Source: Solimonas sp. K1W22B-7
GTDB taxonomy: Bacteria > Pseudomonadota > Gammaproteobacteria > Nevskiales > Nevskiaceae
Assembly (NCBI RefSeq): GCF_003428335.1
Contig: NZ_CP031704.1
Coordinates: 2,976,001 to 3,040,000 of the forward strand
Reading direction: 5' to 3'
DNA: 64,000 nucleotides
Shown: positions 24,849 through 33,249 of the stretch, piece by piece
Layout of the letters: each line of letters begins with the position of its first letter
Position numbering within the stretch: position 1 is the first letter of the stretch
The notes under the pieces: model-generated
What the model was told of the DNA's origin: nothing
The model's input: the letters and a program-made list of their open reading frames with translations, nothing else
The model's database searches: none
Made by a program: the position numbers and the translations under genes

Positions 24849-27524
24849 GTGCAGAAGAATAAATTCTGGTCCCAAGACTGGTTTGCCGCTGTCGCGTTTT
24901 CTCTGGTCTTTCTGGTCCTGACCGGGGTCTTCAGCGATGCCTTCCAGTCACTTGAACGCAGCACCTATGACGTCGGCGTGCGTTCGCGCGACCTTGCGCC
25001 TTCGGAAGACATCGCGGTCGTCGCGATCGACGACCAGTCCATCTCCAACCTGGGCCGCTGGCCCTGGCCGCGCAGCCTGCAGGCGCAGCTGATCGACAAG
25101 CTGCACGAGGGTGGTGCCAAGGTCATCGGCAACACCGCGCTGTACCTGGAGCCCGAGAAGGGCGGCGCCACCGACACCTTCAACTCGATCATCTCCGAGC
25201 TCAAGGCCTCGCCGCTGGTACAGCAGATCCCCGCCGAGGTCGAGACCTTCGGCATCATGCTCGACGAGACCGCGCAGAGGTCCAAGGCCGTCGAAGGCAT
25301 CGCCGCGGCCTACAAGGACTCGGCGCTGGCCAAGGAATATCGCCCGGCAATGGAAGCGCTGCTGGCACGGCTGGAAACCGCGGCCAAGACCGGCGGCTCG
25401 GCCGACACCGTGCTGGCGGCATCGCTGACGCCTGCCGGCGTGGTGCTGCCGATGGTGTTCCAGACCGGCCGGCCGCAGGGCCGCCCGGACAAGCCCTTGC
25501 CGGAATACGTCCGCCGCAACCAGCTGACCAACGTGCAGGACCGCGTGGGCGCCCGCGGCAAGGGCGCGCTGCCGCCGCCGACGATTTCGGCGCAGGTGCC
25601 GATCGCCCAGGTCGGCGACGCGGCCGTGGCCATCGGCCACCTCAACGTCACGCCCGACGTCGACGGCGCGGTGCGCTACGAACCGCTGGTGCTGCAGCAC
25701 TTCGACGAGTTCTACCCTTCCCTGTCGCTGATGATCGCGGCGGCCAAGCTGAACCTGAAGCCCGCCGACATCCAGGTGAACCTGGGCGAAGGCGTGACCC
25801 TGGGCGGCGTGACGATCGGCACCACCGACGCGCTGCGCATGTACACGCAGTTCTATTCGGACCAGGACGGCAAGCCGGCCTTCCCGGTCGACGCCGCCTA
25901 CGACGTCATCGCCGGCAAGATCCCGCTGGCCAAGTACAAGGACAAGGTGGTGCTGATCGGCACCACCGCGCTGGGCACCGGCGACACCTTCGCGACACCG
26001 GTCTCCTCCTCGACCTCACCGGTGGTGATGCTGGCCCACGCGGTGTCCTCGATCCTGCGGCAGCACTACTTCACCCGCCCGGCCTGGGCCGGGTGGCTGG
26101 AGCTGTTCGTGTTCGCCCTGCTGGTGGCCTACCTGGCGCTGCTGCTGCCGCGCATGAAGGCGGCACTGGCAGCGGGCGTGACGCTGGCGCTGGTCCTGCT
26201 GCTGCTGGGAACGCAGATCGGCGTGATGGCCAGTTCCGCGATCTGGTTCAAGCTGACCGTGCCGGCGCTGTTCCTGCTGGCCGGCCATGCCTTCATGACG
26301 GTCAAGAAGTTCCGCATCACCGAACTGCTCAAGCAGAACACCGATGTGGAGAACTCCGAATCCAACAAGATGCTGGGCCTGGCCTTCCAGGGCCAGGGCC
26401 AGCTCGACATGGCCTTCGAGAAGTTCCGCCGCGTGCAGCCGGTGGACGACAAGCTGCTGGACCTGATGTACAACCTCGCGCTGGACTTCGAGCGCAAGCG
26501 CCAGTTCAACAAGGCCGAATCGGTCTACCAGCACATCGCCAGCCACAACAAGGATTTCCGCGACGTCGCGCAGAAGCTCAACCGCGCCAAGAAGCTGTCG
26601 GAGACGGTGATCCTCGGCGGCGGCGGCGGGCGCTCGCACCCGGGCGGCACGATGGTGCTGGACAACGACGCCACCCAGCAGATCGAGAAGCCGATGCTGG
26701 GCCGCTATCAGGTCGAGAAGGAACTGGGCAAGGGCGCGATGGGCATCGTCTACATGGGCAAGGACCCGAAGATCGGCCGCACCGTGGCGATCAAGACGAT
26801 GGCGCTGTCGCAGGAGTTCGAGCCCGACGAGCTGGTCAGCGTCAAGGAGCGTTTCTTCCGCGAGGCCGAGACTGCCGGCCGCCTGACGCATCCGCACATC
26901 GTCTCGATCTACGACGCCGGCGAAGAGCATGACCTGGCCTTCATCGCGATGGAGTTCATCAAGGGTCACGACCTGACCAAGCACACCAAGGCCAACAACC
27001 TGCTGCCGATGACCGAGGTGCTGCGCCTGGTGGCCGACGCCGCCGACGCGCTGGACTACGCGCACACCAATGGCGTGGTGCATCGCGACATCAAGCCGGC
27101 CAACATGATGCTGGTGGAAGCCACCCAGACGATCAAGCTGATGGACTTCGGCATCGCGCGCATCGCCGATTCCAGCAAGACCAAGACCGGCATGGTGCTG
27201 GGCACGCCCAGCTACATGTCGCCCGAGCAGCTCGCCGGCAAGCGCGTGGACGGCCGCTCCGACCTGTTCTCGCTGGGCGTGACCCTGTACCAGCTGCTGA
27301 CCGGGGCCCTGCCGTTCCAGGCGGACTCCATGGCCACGCTGATGTTCAAGATCGCCAACGAGCCGCACGCGCCGGCGGGGGGCCTGCGCCCCGACCTGCC
27401 GCCGAAGATCAACGTGGCGATCGACCGTGCCCTGCACAAGGACATGGAACAGCGCTACCAGCGCGGCAGCGAGCTGGCACGCGACCTGCGCTTTATCCTG
27501 TCCGGCCTTGGCGGGCCTACCTGA
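24849..27524 (+). CDS. CHASE2-domain transmembrane Ser/Thr protein kinase
   Basis: 891 residues with a GTG start. One N-terminal membrane segment (about 13-30) is followed by a CHASE2 sensor outside the membrane (about 35-400, VAIDDQSISNLGRWPWPRS). Three transmembrane helices (about 410-485) and a TPR-like linker (about 500-585, LGLAFQGQGQLDMAFEKFRR) lead to a C-terminal Hanks-type kinase domain (about 618-885). The kinase has GKGAMGIVYMG, VHRDIKPANMM (H near 745), DFGIARI and GTPSYMSPEQ. The N-terminal sensor and C-terminal kinase order is unusual for CHASE2, which more often precedes cyclases. PP2C and FHA genes follow at once, forming a phosphorylation switch. Confidence 0.93.
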   Translation: MQKNKFWSQDWFAAVAFSLVFLVLTGVFSDAFQSLERSTYDVGVRSRDLAPSEDIAVVAIDDQSISNLGRWPWPRSLQAQLIDKLHEGGAKVIGNTALYLEPEKGGATDTFNSIISELKASPLVQQIPAEVETFGIMLDETAQRSKAVEGIAAAYKDSALAKEYRPAMEALLARLETAAKTGGSADTVLAASLTPAGVVLPMVFQTGRPQGRPDKPLPEYVRRNQLTNVQDRVGARGKGALPPPTISAQVPIAQVGDAAVAIGHLNVTPDVDGAVRYEPLVLQHFDEFYPSLSLMIAAAKLNLKPADIQVNLGEGVTLGGVTIGTTDALRMYTQFYSDQDGKPAFPVDAAYDVIAGKIPLAKYKDKVVLIGTTALGTGDTFATPVSSSTSPVVMLAHAVSSILRQHYFTRPAWAGWLELFVFALLVAYLALLLPRMKAALAAGVTLALVLLLLGTQIGVMASSAIWFKLTVPALFLLAGHAFMTVKKFRITELLKQNTDVENSESNKMLGLAFQGQGQLDMAFEKFRRVQPVDDKLLDLMYNLALDFERKRQFNKAESVYQHIASHNKDFRDVAQKLNRAKKLSETVILGGGGGRSHPGGTMVLDNDATQQIEKPMLGRYQVEKELGKGAMGIVYMGKDPKIGRTVAIKTMALSQEFEPDELVSVKERFFREAETAGRLTHPHIVSIYDAGEEHDLAFIAMEFIKGHDLTKHTKANNLLPMTEVLRLVADAADALDYAHTNGVVHRDIKPANMMLVEATQTIKLMDFGIARIADSSKTKTGMVLGTPSYMSPEQLAGKRVDGRSDLFSLGVTLYQLLTGALPFQADSMATLMFKIANEPHAPAGGLRPDLPPKINVAIDRALHKDMEQRYQRGSELARDLRFILSGLGGPT

Positions 27525-27533
27525 GGAGGACAC

Positions 27534-28355
27534 ATGGCGCTGAAAGAAAAGGTCGCCACGGCCCTGCTCTCGGACGTGGGCCGGATGCGCAACAACAACG
27601 AGGACGCCGTCGAACAGGACGGCGAACTGGGGTTGCTGGTGCTGGCCGACGGCATGGGCGGCTATAACGCTGGCGAGATCGCCAGCGGCATCGCCACCAC
27701 CACGGTGCTGGACGTGGTGCGCCGTGAATGGAAGGAACTCAAGCGCGGCGAGATCGACCAGGAGTCCGGCTACAGTGCCGAGGCCCTGCTGCTGCGCAAG
27801 GCGGTGGAGAGCGCGCACCAGACGATCTACCAGGTGGCGCAGAGCCAACCGCAGTGTGCCGGCATGGGAACGACGATCGTTACCTGCCTGATGCACGACG
27901 ATAGGATGTCGATCGCGTACGTTGGCGACTCCCGGCTGTACCGGTTCCGGGATCGCCGGCTGGAGCAGATCACCCGCGACCATTCCCTGCTGGAAGAGCT
28001 GGTGGCCCGCGGCCACTACACCCGCGAGGATGCCCAGCGGCTGGTGCGCAAGAACATCGTCACCCGCGCCCTGGGGGTGGAACCGGAGGTCGCGGTCGAC
28101 CTGATCGAGGACATGGTGGAGGTCGGAGACATCCTCCTGATCGCCTCGGACGGCCTCACCGACATGGTGTCCGATGAGAAAATCAGCTTAACACTCGGCA
28201 AGTTAGCTGATAATCTTGATAGTGCGGCAGAAGAGTTGATACGCCTGGCCAACGAAGCCGGCGGAAAAGATAACGTTTCGGTGGTGCTGGCTCGCGCGGA
28301 CGCGTCGTTCGCCCGCGGCAGGCGCTGGTATGAACGATTGATGGAGTGGTTCTGA
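27534..28355 (+). CDS. PP2C-type Ser/Thr protein phosphatase
   Basis: 273 residues, with GAGGA nine bases before the ATG. The metal-binding motifs of PPM phosphatases are present: GRMRNNNEDA, LADGMGGYNAGEIAS, GMGTTIVTCL, YVGDSRLYRF and ASDGLTDMVSD, ending with GGKDNVSVVLAR. It should reverse phosphorylation by the kinase encoded 9 bases upstream, as in PrpC/PrkC and PppA/PpkA pairs. The tail is short (ARGRRWYERLMEWF) with no membrane segment, so it is cytoplasmic. Confidence 0.94.
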   Translation: MALKEKVATALLSDVGRMRNNNEDAVEQDGELGLLVLADGMGGYNAGEIASGIATTTVLDVVRREWKELKRGEIDQESGYSAEALLLRKAVESAHQTIYQVAQSQPQCAGMGTTIVTCLMHDDRMSIAYVGDSRLYRFRDRRLEQITRDHSLLEELVARGHYTREDAQRLVRKNIVTRALGVEPEVAVDLIEDMVEVGDILLIASDGLTDMVSDEKISLTLGKLADNLDSAAEELIRLANEAGGKDNVSVVLARADASFARGRRWYERLMEWF

Positions 28356-28362
28356 GAACACT

Positions 28363-29115
28363 ATGGGCAAGCTCATCGTCACGGATAGCAGCGGCCAGAC
28401 CAAGGATTTCCCGCTCAACAAGGAGCGGGTGACCATTGGCCGGCATGCCGATAACGACATTCCGCTCAACGACAAGGCGGTTTCGGGCCACCACGCCGTG
28501 GTCATCACGATCCTGCAGGACTCCTTCCTGGAGGACCTGGATTCGACCAATGGCACCCAGGTCAACAGCAAGCAGATCGCCAAGCACCCGCTGTCGCATG
28601 GCGACGTCATCAGCATCGGCCGCAATTCCCTGCGCTACGAGGGCGAGGGCCAGGGCGGCGACGACGACTTCGAAAAGACCATGATCCTGAAGCCGGGCCA
28701 GTTCGGCGCGGCTTTCGATGCCCAGGTCAGCAAGGCGGCCACCGCCGCCCCGACCCCGCCCCCCTCGATGGGCGCCTCGCACCACCCGGTATCCGCCCCG
28801 CCGGCAGCCCCGAACCTGTCCCAGACCAATGCGCCCAAGCCCATCATGGGCAAGCTGCGCGTGGTCAGCGGCCCCAACCAGGGCAAGGAACTGGAGCTGT
28901 CCAAGGCCCTGACCACGATCGGCAAGCCCGGCGTGCAGGTGGCGGCGATCACCCGCCGCGCCGATGGCTACTACATCGTCCATGTGGGCGGCCAGGCCGG
29001 CGGCGCCAAGCCCCTGGTCAACGGCAACCCGCTGGACACCCAGGCGCGCAAGCTGGCCGACGGCGATATCGTCGAGCTGGCCGGCACCCAGATGAGCTTC
29101 ATGATCATGTCCTGA
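28363..29115 (+). CDS. FHA-domain protein
   Basis: 250 residues. The N-terminal FHA domain (about 20-90) has VTIGRHADNDIPLNDKAVSG and HHAVV, then STNGTQVN. A proline/alanine-rich linker (about 120-160) leads to a second, degenerate FHA-like domain (about 160-250, LRVVSGPNQGKELELSKALT). FHA domains bind phosphothreonine, so this is the likely reader or target of the upstream kinase. It starts 8 bases after the phosphatase stop. No type VI secretion genes lie nearby, so this is not the usual secretion-linked set within this window. A strong terminator follows. Confidence 0.92.
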   Translation: MGKLIVTDSSGQTKDFPLNKERVTIGRHADNDIPLNDKAVSGHHAVVITILQDSFLEDLDSTNGTQVNSKQIAKHPLSHGDVISIGRNSLRYEGEGQGGDDDFEKTMILKPGQFGAAFDAQVSKAATAAPTPPPSMGASHHPVSAPPAAPNLSQTNAPKPIMGKLRVVSGPNQGKELELSKALTTIGKPGVQVAAITRRADGYYIVHVGGQAGGAKPLVNGNPLDTQARKLADGDIVELAGTQMSFMIMS

Positions 29116-29132
29116 TCCCAGGGCCAGGCATC

Positions 29133-29164
29133 GAAAAAGGGCGGCCATTGGCCGCCCTTTTTCG
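29133..29164 (+). terminator. Intrinsic terminator after the kinase/phosphatase/FHA operon
   Basis: A-tract, then GGGCGGCCA and TGGCCGCCC in a perfect stem, then TTTTT. The A-tract on the other side makes it usable for both strands. Confidence 0.88.
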
Positions 29165-29179
29165 TTCCGGCGCGCTTTT

Positions 29180-29254
29180 TGTAGGAGCGGCTGTTAGCCG
29201 CGAACAAGGGTCATCATGACAACCGGCGGTCGCGGCCAACGGCCGCTCCTACAT
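29180..29254. repeat. REP-like palindrome pair
   Basis: GTAGGAGCGGCTGTTAGCCG at 29181 and its inverted partner ending GGCCGCTCCTAC at 29252 face each other across about 25 bases. The shape resembles the GTAGGAGCGG repetitive extragenic palindromes of Pseudomonas and Xanthomonas. It lies between the FHA gene's terminator and the alr end. No REP-associated transposase is in the window. Confidence 0.75.
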
Positions 29255-29294
29255 GAAAGATGGGCAATCCCGTGGGCATGCCGGCCGCCCGCCC

Positions 29295-30374
29295 TCAGCG
29301 ATACCTGAAATGCACCCGCTGCGTCAGCCCGCAGAACAGCTCATACGGAATGGTGCCGGCCTGCGCCGCGATCTCCTCGGCCGGCAGGCCCTCGCCCCAG
29401 AGCAGCACCGGGTCGCCGACCTGGGCGTCCGGCGCCTGGCGCAGGTCCAGGGTGATCATGTCCATGGACACGCGGCCGGCGTAGGCCACGCGGCGGCCAC
29501 CGACCAGGGCGGTAGTGCCGCTGCGAAAGCTCCGGTGGATGCCGTCGGCATAGCCCACCGCCGCCACGCCGATACGCGTGCGCTCCGGGCAGGTCCAGCT
29601 CTGGGCGTAGCCGATGGTCTCGCCGGCCTCGTAGTCGCGCACCGCGATCAGGCGGCTTTCCAGGCGCATGGCGGGCTTGAGACCCAGGTCGGCACCGGTC
29701 TGCCCCGGCATCGGCGAGGCGCCGTAGATGATCAGGCCCGGTCGCACCCAGTCGGCCCGCGCCTCCGGCCAGCCGATGATGCCGGCGGAGTTGCCGATGG
29801 AGCGCGGGCCGGCCACGCCCTGCAGGGCGGCGTCGAAACGCGCGACCTGCTCGCGGGTGAAGCCGTTGCCGGGCTCGTCGGCACTGGCCAGGTGGGTGAT
29901 CCAGCCGTGCAGGGTCCAGCCCGGGTGGGCCTTGAGCGCCTCCAGCAACCGCGGCACGTCGCCCAGCGGGAAGCCCAGGCGGTGCATGCCGCTGTCGAGC
30001 TTGAACCAGACCCCGACCTGGGCGTCGCGGCCGAGGCGGTGCAGCAGCTCGATCTGCCAGTGGTCGTGCAGCACCACCTGCAGGCGCTGGTATACCGCCT
30101 GCGCGGCCTCCTCCTCGGAGATCACGCCCTCGAGCAGGGCGATCGGGCTATGGATGTGGGCGCGGCGCAGGTCCACCGCCTCTTCCAGGCAGGCCACCGC
30201 CAGGGCGTCCACACCCGCGGCTTCCAGGGCGCGCGCCACCGGGATGGCGCCGTGGCCGTAGCCGTTGGCCTTGACCGCCGCCATGACGCGCGACCGCGGC
30301 GCCATGCGGCGCACCACGCCCAGGTTGTGCTGGATCGCGGCGAGATCGATGGTGGCGGTGACGCGCGGGATCAT
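29295..30374 (-). CDS. alr: Alanine racemase
   Basis: 359 residues. The PLP lysine is K35 in AVKANGYGHG; GYADGIHRSF and RVSMDMITLDL carry the catalytic tyrosine region and dimer contacts. The enzyme makes D-alanine for peptidoglycan. It follows dnaB by 34 bases on the same strand, a common gammaproteobacterial order. The usual next gene, radA, is instead about 4.5 kb away behind the kinase cassette. Confidence 0.97.
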   Translation of the reverse strand: MIPRVTATIDLAAIQHNLGVVRRMAPRSRVMAAVKANGYGHGAIPVARALEAAGVDALAVACLEEAVDLRRAHIHSPIALLEGVISEEEAAQAVYQRLQVVLHDHWQIELLHRLGRDAQVGVWFKLDSGMHRLGFPLGDVPRLLEALKAHPGWTLHGWITHLASADEPGNGFTREQVARFDAALQGVAGPRSIGNSAGIIGWPEARADWVRPGLIIYGASPMPGQTGADLGLKPAMRLESRLIAVRDYEAGETIGYAQSWTCPERTRIGVAAVGYADGIHRSFRSGTTALVGGRRVAYAGRVSMDMITLDLRQAPDAQVGDPVLLWGEGLPAEEIAAQAGTIPYELFCGLTQRVHFRYR

Positions 30375-30408
30375 GCGGGCCGGCCGGGGCGGACGCGGGG
30401 CGGCGCCA

Positions 30409-31758
30409 TCAGTACTGCGCGTACGAGGAATCCGCCAGGTCGCGGAACTTGGTGTAACGGCCTTCGAAGCCGACCTTCACCATGCCGGTGGGGCCGCTAC
30501 GCTGCTTGGCGATGATCAGTTCGGCCTGGCCCTTGTCCGGCGAGGTTTCCGGGTTGTAGTAGTCGTCGCGGTAGACGAACACGACGACGTCGGCGTCCTG
30601 CTCGATACCGCCGGACTCGCGCAGGTCGGCCATGCGCGGGCGCTTGTTGTCGCGCTGCTCGACGCCGCGGTTGAGCTGCGACAGCGCGATCACCGGCACG
30701 CTCAGCTCCTTGCCCAGGGCCTTGAGGCTGCGCGAGATCTCGGCGACCTCGTTGGCGCGGTTGTCCGAGCCTGGCACCTGCATCAGCTGGATGTAGTCCA
30801 CCACGATCAGGCTCAGGCCGTGGCGCGCGGCGATACGGCGCGCCCGGGCGCGCAGTTCCAGCGGCGACAGCGCGCCGGTTTCGTCGATGAACAGCGGCGC
30901 CTCGCGCATCAGGCCGATGGCCGAGGCCAGCCGGTCCCACTCGGTGTCGTCCATCGCGGCGTTGCGCAGGTTCTGCTGGTCGATGCCGCCGAAGGACGAC
31001 AGCACGCGGAACACCAGCTGCTCCGCCGCCATTTCCATGCTGAACACCGCCACCGGCTGCTTGGTTTCGATCGCGACGTGCTCGGCGATGTTCATCGCGA
31101 ACGAGGTCTTGCCCATGCCGGGGCGGCCGGCCACGATTACCAGGTCGCCCGGGTGCAGGCCGTTGGTCTTGGAATCGAAGTCGCGGAAGCCGGTGAGCAG
31201 GCCCTTGCGGCCGCCGGGCTTGCCCTTGGCGTCTTCCAGGGTCTTGGCGATGTGGTCCAGCAGCGGCGGCATGCTGTGGTACTGGACCTTGCCCTTGGCG
31301 TCGCCCTGGCGCAGGGCAAAGACCTTCTGCTCGGCCTCTTCCAGCAGGACACTGGCCGTGCGGCCCTCGGGACGGAAGCCGATGTCGGCGATGCCCTGCC
31401 CGGTCGAGATCAGCTGCCGCAGCACCGAGCGCTCGCGCACGATCTCGGCGTAGGCCATGGTGTTGGCGGCGCTGGGCGTGTCGTTGGCCAGCGTGCCGAT
31501 GTACGACACCCCGCCGGCCTCTTCCAGCTTGTTGTTGTAGCGCAGGGCCTCGGTGACGGTCAGGAAATCGCAGGGCTTGTGGGCACTGAGCAGGTCGCGC
31601 ATCGCCGTGAAGATCAGCTGGTGCGCGTGGAGGTAGAAATCGACCTCGCGCAGCGTGTCCAGCACTTCGAAGCCGGCCCCGTTGTCCAGCATCATCCCGC
31701 CGAGGACGGACATTTCGGCGTCGATGGAATGCGGGGGATGCTTGGGCGGGTTTTGCAT
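30409..31758 (-). CDS. dnaB: Replicative DNA helicase DnaB
   Basis: 449 residues from the ATG at 31758 (MQNPPKHPPHSIDAEMSVLG), which matches the family N-terminus better than the upstream in-frame codon at 31818. The N-terminal helical domain (DnaG contact) is followed by the RecA-like domain with Walker A GRPGMGKTSFAMN, DYIQLMQ as Walker B and QLNRGVEQR. No intein or insertion is seen. It unwinds DNA at the fork as a hexamer. Confidence 0.98.
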   Translation of the reverse strand: MQNPPKHPPHSIDAEMSVLGGMMLDNGAGFEVLDTLREVDFYLHAHQLIFTAMRDLLSAHKPCDFLTVTEALRYNNKLEEAGGVSYIGTLANDTPSAANTMAYAEIVRERSVLRQLISTGQGIADIGFRPEGRTASVLLEEAEQKVFALRQGDAKGKVQYHSMPPLLDHIAKTLEDAKGKPGGRKGLLTGFRDFDSKTNGLHPGDLVIVAGRPGMGKTSFAMNIAEHVAIETKQPVAVFSMEMAAEQLVFRVLSSFGGIDQQNLRNAAMDDTEWDRLASAIGLMREAPLFIDETGALSPLELRARARRIAARHGLSLIVVDYIQLMQVPGSDNRANEVAEISRSLKALGKELSVPVIALSQLNRGVEQRDNKRPRMADLRESGGIEQDADVVVFVYRDDYYNPETSPDKGQAELIIAKQRSGPTGMVKVGFEGRYTKFRDLADSSYAQY

Positions 31759-31819
31759 GGGGCGATTGTAGATGATCGGGCCGGGCGCTACGGAACCGCC
31801 TTTCAGGCGGCGGCACAAC

Positions 31820-31846
31820 GAAAAACGGCCCGCCGAGGCGGGCCGT
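31820..31846 (-). terminator. Intrinsic terminator of the rpsF-rpsR-rplI operon
   Basis: The stem ACGGCCCGCC / GGCGGGCCGT has a two-base loop and, in the minus direction, is followed by TTTTTCGTTG. It sits 20 bases after the rplI stop and separates the ribosomal genes from dnaB. Confidence 0.88.
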
Positions 31847-31866
31847 CAGATGCCTCGCGGCAAGCC

Positions 31867-32337
31867 TCAGGCGGCGGAAGCGGCCTGCGACTTGTTGTCG
31901 GCCACCACCACGGTCAGGACGGCTTCCACTTCAGTGTGCAGGCGCACGCTGATGGAGTAGCTGCCGACCTGGCGGATCGGACCGGAGGTCATGTCGATCT
32001 CGCTCTTCTTGATGTCGATACCCTGGGCAGCGGCGGCGTCCACGACTTCGGCCGGACCGACCGAACCGTAGAGCTTGCCTTCTTCAGCCGCCAGCACCTT
32101 GATGGTGACGGTCTGGCCGTTGATCTTGCCGGCGCGCATGTTGGCGGCGGACAGGGAATCGTTGGCCTTCTTCAGCAGGTCGGCCTTGCGGGTCTCGAAC
32201 ACCTTGCGGTTGGCTTCGGTGGCCGGCAGCGCCTTGCCCTGCGGCAGCAGGTAGTTGCGGCCGAAACCGGCCTTGACCTTGACGCTTTCGCCGAGGTCGC
32301 CGAGCTTCTTGATCTTCTCGAGCAGAATGACTTCCAT
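31867..32337 (-). CDS. rplI: Ribosomal protein bL9
   Basis: 156 residues. MEVILLEKIKKLGDLGESVK and KAGFGRNYLLPQGKA are the signature N-terminal domain that binds 23S rRNA, followed by the long helix and C-terminal domain. The AASAA tail is slightly longer than the usual 147-150 residues. It is third in the rpsF-rpsR-rplI operon. Confidence 0.98.
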   Translation of the reverse strand: MEVILLEKIKKLGDLGESVKVKAGFGRNYLLPQGKALPATEANRKVFETRKADLLKKANDSLSAANMRAGKINGQTVTIKVLAAEEGKLYGSVGPAEVVDAAAAQGIDIKKSEIDMTSGPIRQVGSYSISVRLHTEVEAVLTVVVADNKSQAASAA

Positions 32338-32348
32338 GGTCGTTCTCC

Positions 32349-32576
32349 TTAGCCGTGGCTATCGCTGTACGGCAGCAGCGCCAGGAAGCGCGCGCGCTTG
32401 ATCGCCGTGGCCAGTTCGCGCTGGTAGCGCGACTTGGTGCCGGTGATGCGGGCCGGAACGATCTTGCCGTTCTCGCCGACGTACTGCTTGAGGGTGGACA
32501 GGTCCTTGTAGTCGATCGCCGGGGCGTTCTGACCGCTGAACTTGCAGGACTTCTTGCGACGGAAAAACTGTGCCAT
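32349..32576 (-). CDS. rpsR: Ribosomal protein bS18
   Basis: 75 residues, the normal length. [15 protein letters not shown] and [19 protein letters not shown] match bS18. It pairs with bS6 on 16S rRNA. A 3-base gap separates it from rpsF and 11 bases from rplI. Confidence 0.98.
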   Translation of the reverse strand: MAQFFRRKKSCKFSGQNAPAIDYKDLSTLKQYVGENGKIVPARITGTKSRYQRELATAIKRARFLALLPYSDSHG

Positions 32577-32579
32577 GAC

Positions 32580-32999
32580 TTAGGCTCCTTCAACAGCGGT
32601 TTCGGACTGGGCTTCGTCGCCCTCGCCTTCGCCTTCGTCGGTGTGACGGGCGCGGAACTCACCGGGCTTCTTCTCTTCGTCCTGCACCTTGAACAGCGGC
32701 GACTGGTCGACCACGGCGGCTTCGACCTTGACCACCAGCTTGCGGATCACGGCGTCGTTGAAACGGAACGCGTTCTCCAGTTCGGCCAGGGCGGGATCGC
32801 TGCACTCGACGTTCATCAGAACGTAGTGGGCCTTGTGGGCCTTGGCGATCGGGTAAGCCAGCTGGCGGCGGCCCCAGTCTTCCAGGCGGTGAATCTTGCC
32901 GCCGGTCGTGGTGACCATATTCTTGTAGCGCTCGATCATGGCCGGAACCTGTTCACTCTGGTCCGGATGCACCATGACCACGATTTCGTAGTGACGCAT
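32580..32999 (-). CDS. rpsF: Ribosomal protein bS6
   Basis: 139 residues from ATG at 32999 ([20 protein letters not shown]); a TTG six bases earlier is less likely, and AAGGAG lies upstream. [20 protein letters not shown] is the family core. The C-terminal tail is long and acidic/charged ([17 protein letters not shown]), beyond the E. coli-type run of glutamates that RimK adds in other species. It starts the operon. Confidence 0.98.
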   Translation of the reverse strand: MRHYEIVVMVHPDQSEQVPAMIERYKNMVTTTGGKIHRLEDWGRRQLAYPIAKAHKAHYVLMNVECSDPALAELENAFRFNDAVIRKLVVKVEAAVVDQSPLFKVQDEEKKPGEFRARHTDEGEGEGDEAQSETAVEGA

Positions 33000-33130
33000 C
33001 GACAACTCCTTGTGGACACAGGGTTTTTACCCTGCGGCCCCCGGCATCTGAAGCAGCCGTGGAGCAAGTGGAAAAACAAAAGCCTCACCCCGGACGGGAT
33101 GAAGGGGCGCGAATCTTAAGGGAATCAGCG
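33000..33130 (-). promoter_or_regulatory. 5' leader of rpsF with a CAGGG-CCCTG hairpin
   Basis: In the minus direction the leader has a G/C-rich segment with CCG triplets and a hairpin CAGGG-TAAAAA-CCCTG at about 33019-33034, just before the AAGGAG. Many bacteria carry a bS6:bS18-binding leader here that represses the operon. Whether this one matches was not established. Confidence 0.35.
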
Positions 33131-33174
33131 GCTTGATGCAATCTCTTTGTCATTCAGGAGCGCAAAGAGACGCG

Positions 33175-33249
33175 GTCCGCAAATGGACGCAAATAAACGC
33201 GAATACACCCTCTTGAACATTTGCGTTCATTTGCGTTCATTCGCGGACT
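33175..33249. repeat. Palindromic repeat family R, copy 2
   Basis: Same layout as copy 1: GTCCGCAAAT, GGACGCAAAT, AAACGCGAAT, a 14-base centre, then inverted units ending ATTCGCGGACT. The allophanate hydrolase stop codon (33227) lies inside its right half. Confidence 0.9.

Noticed and set aside
24849..29115. Type VI secretion regulatory set (PpkA/PppA/Fha)
   Set aside because: No structural type VI gene (tss) is in the window, and the kinase has a CHASE2 sensor. The similarity is only in domain types.
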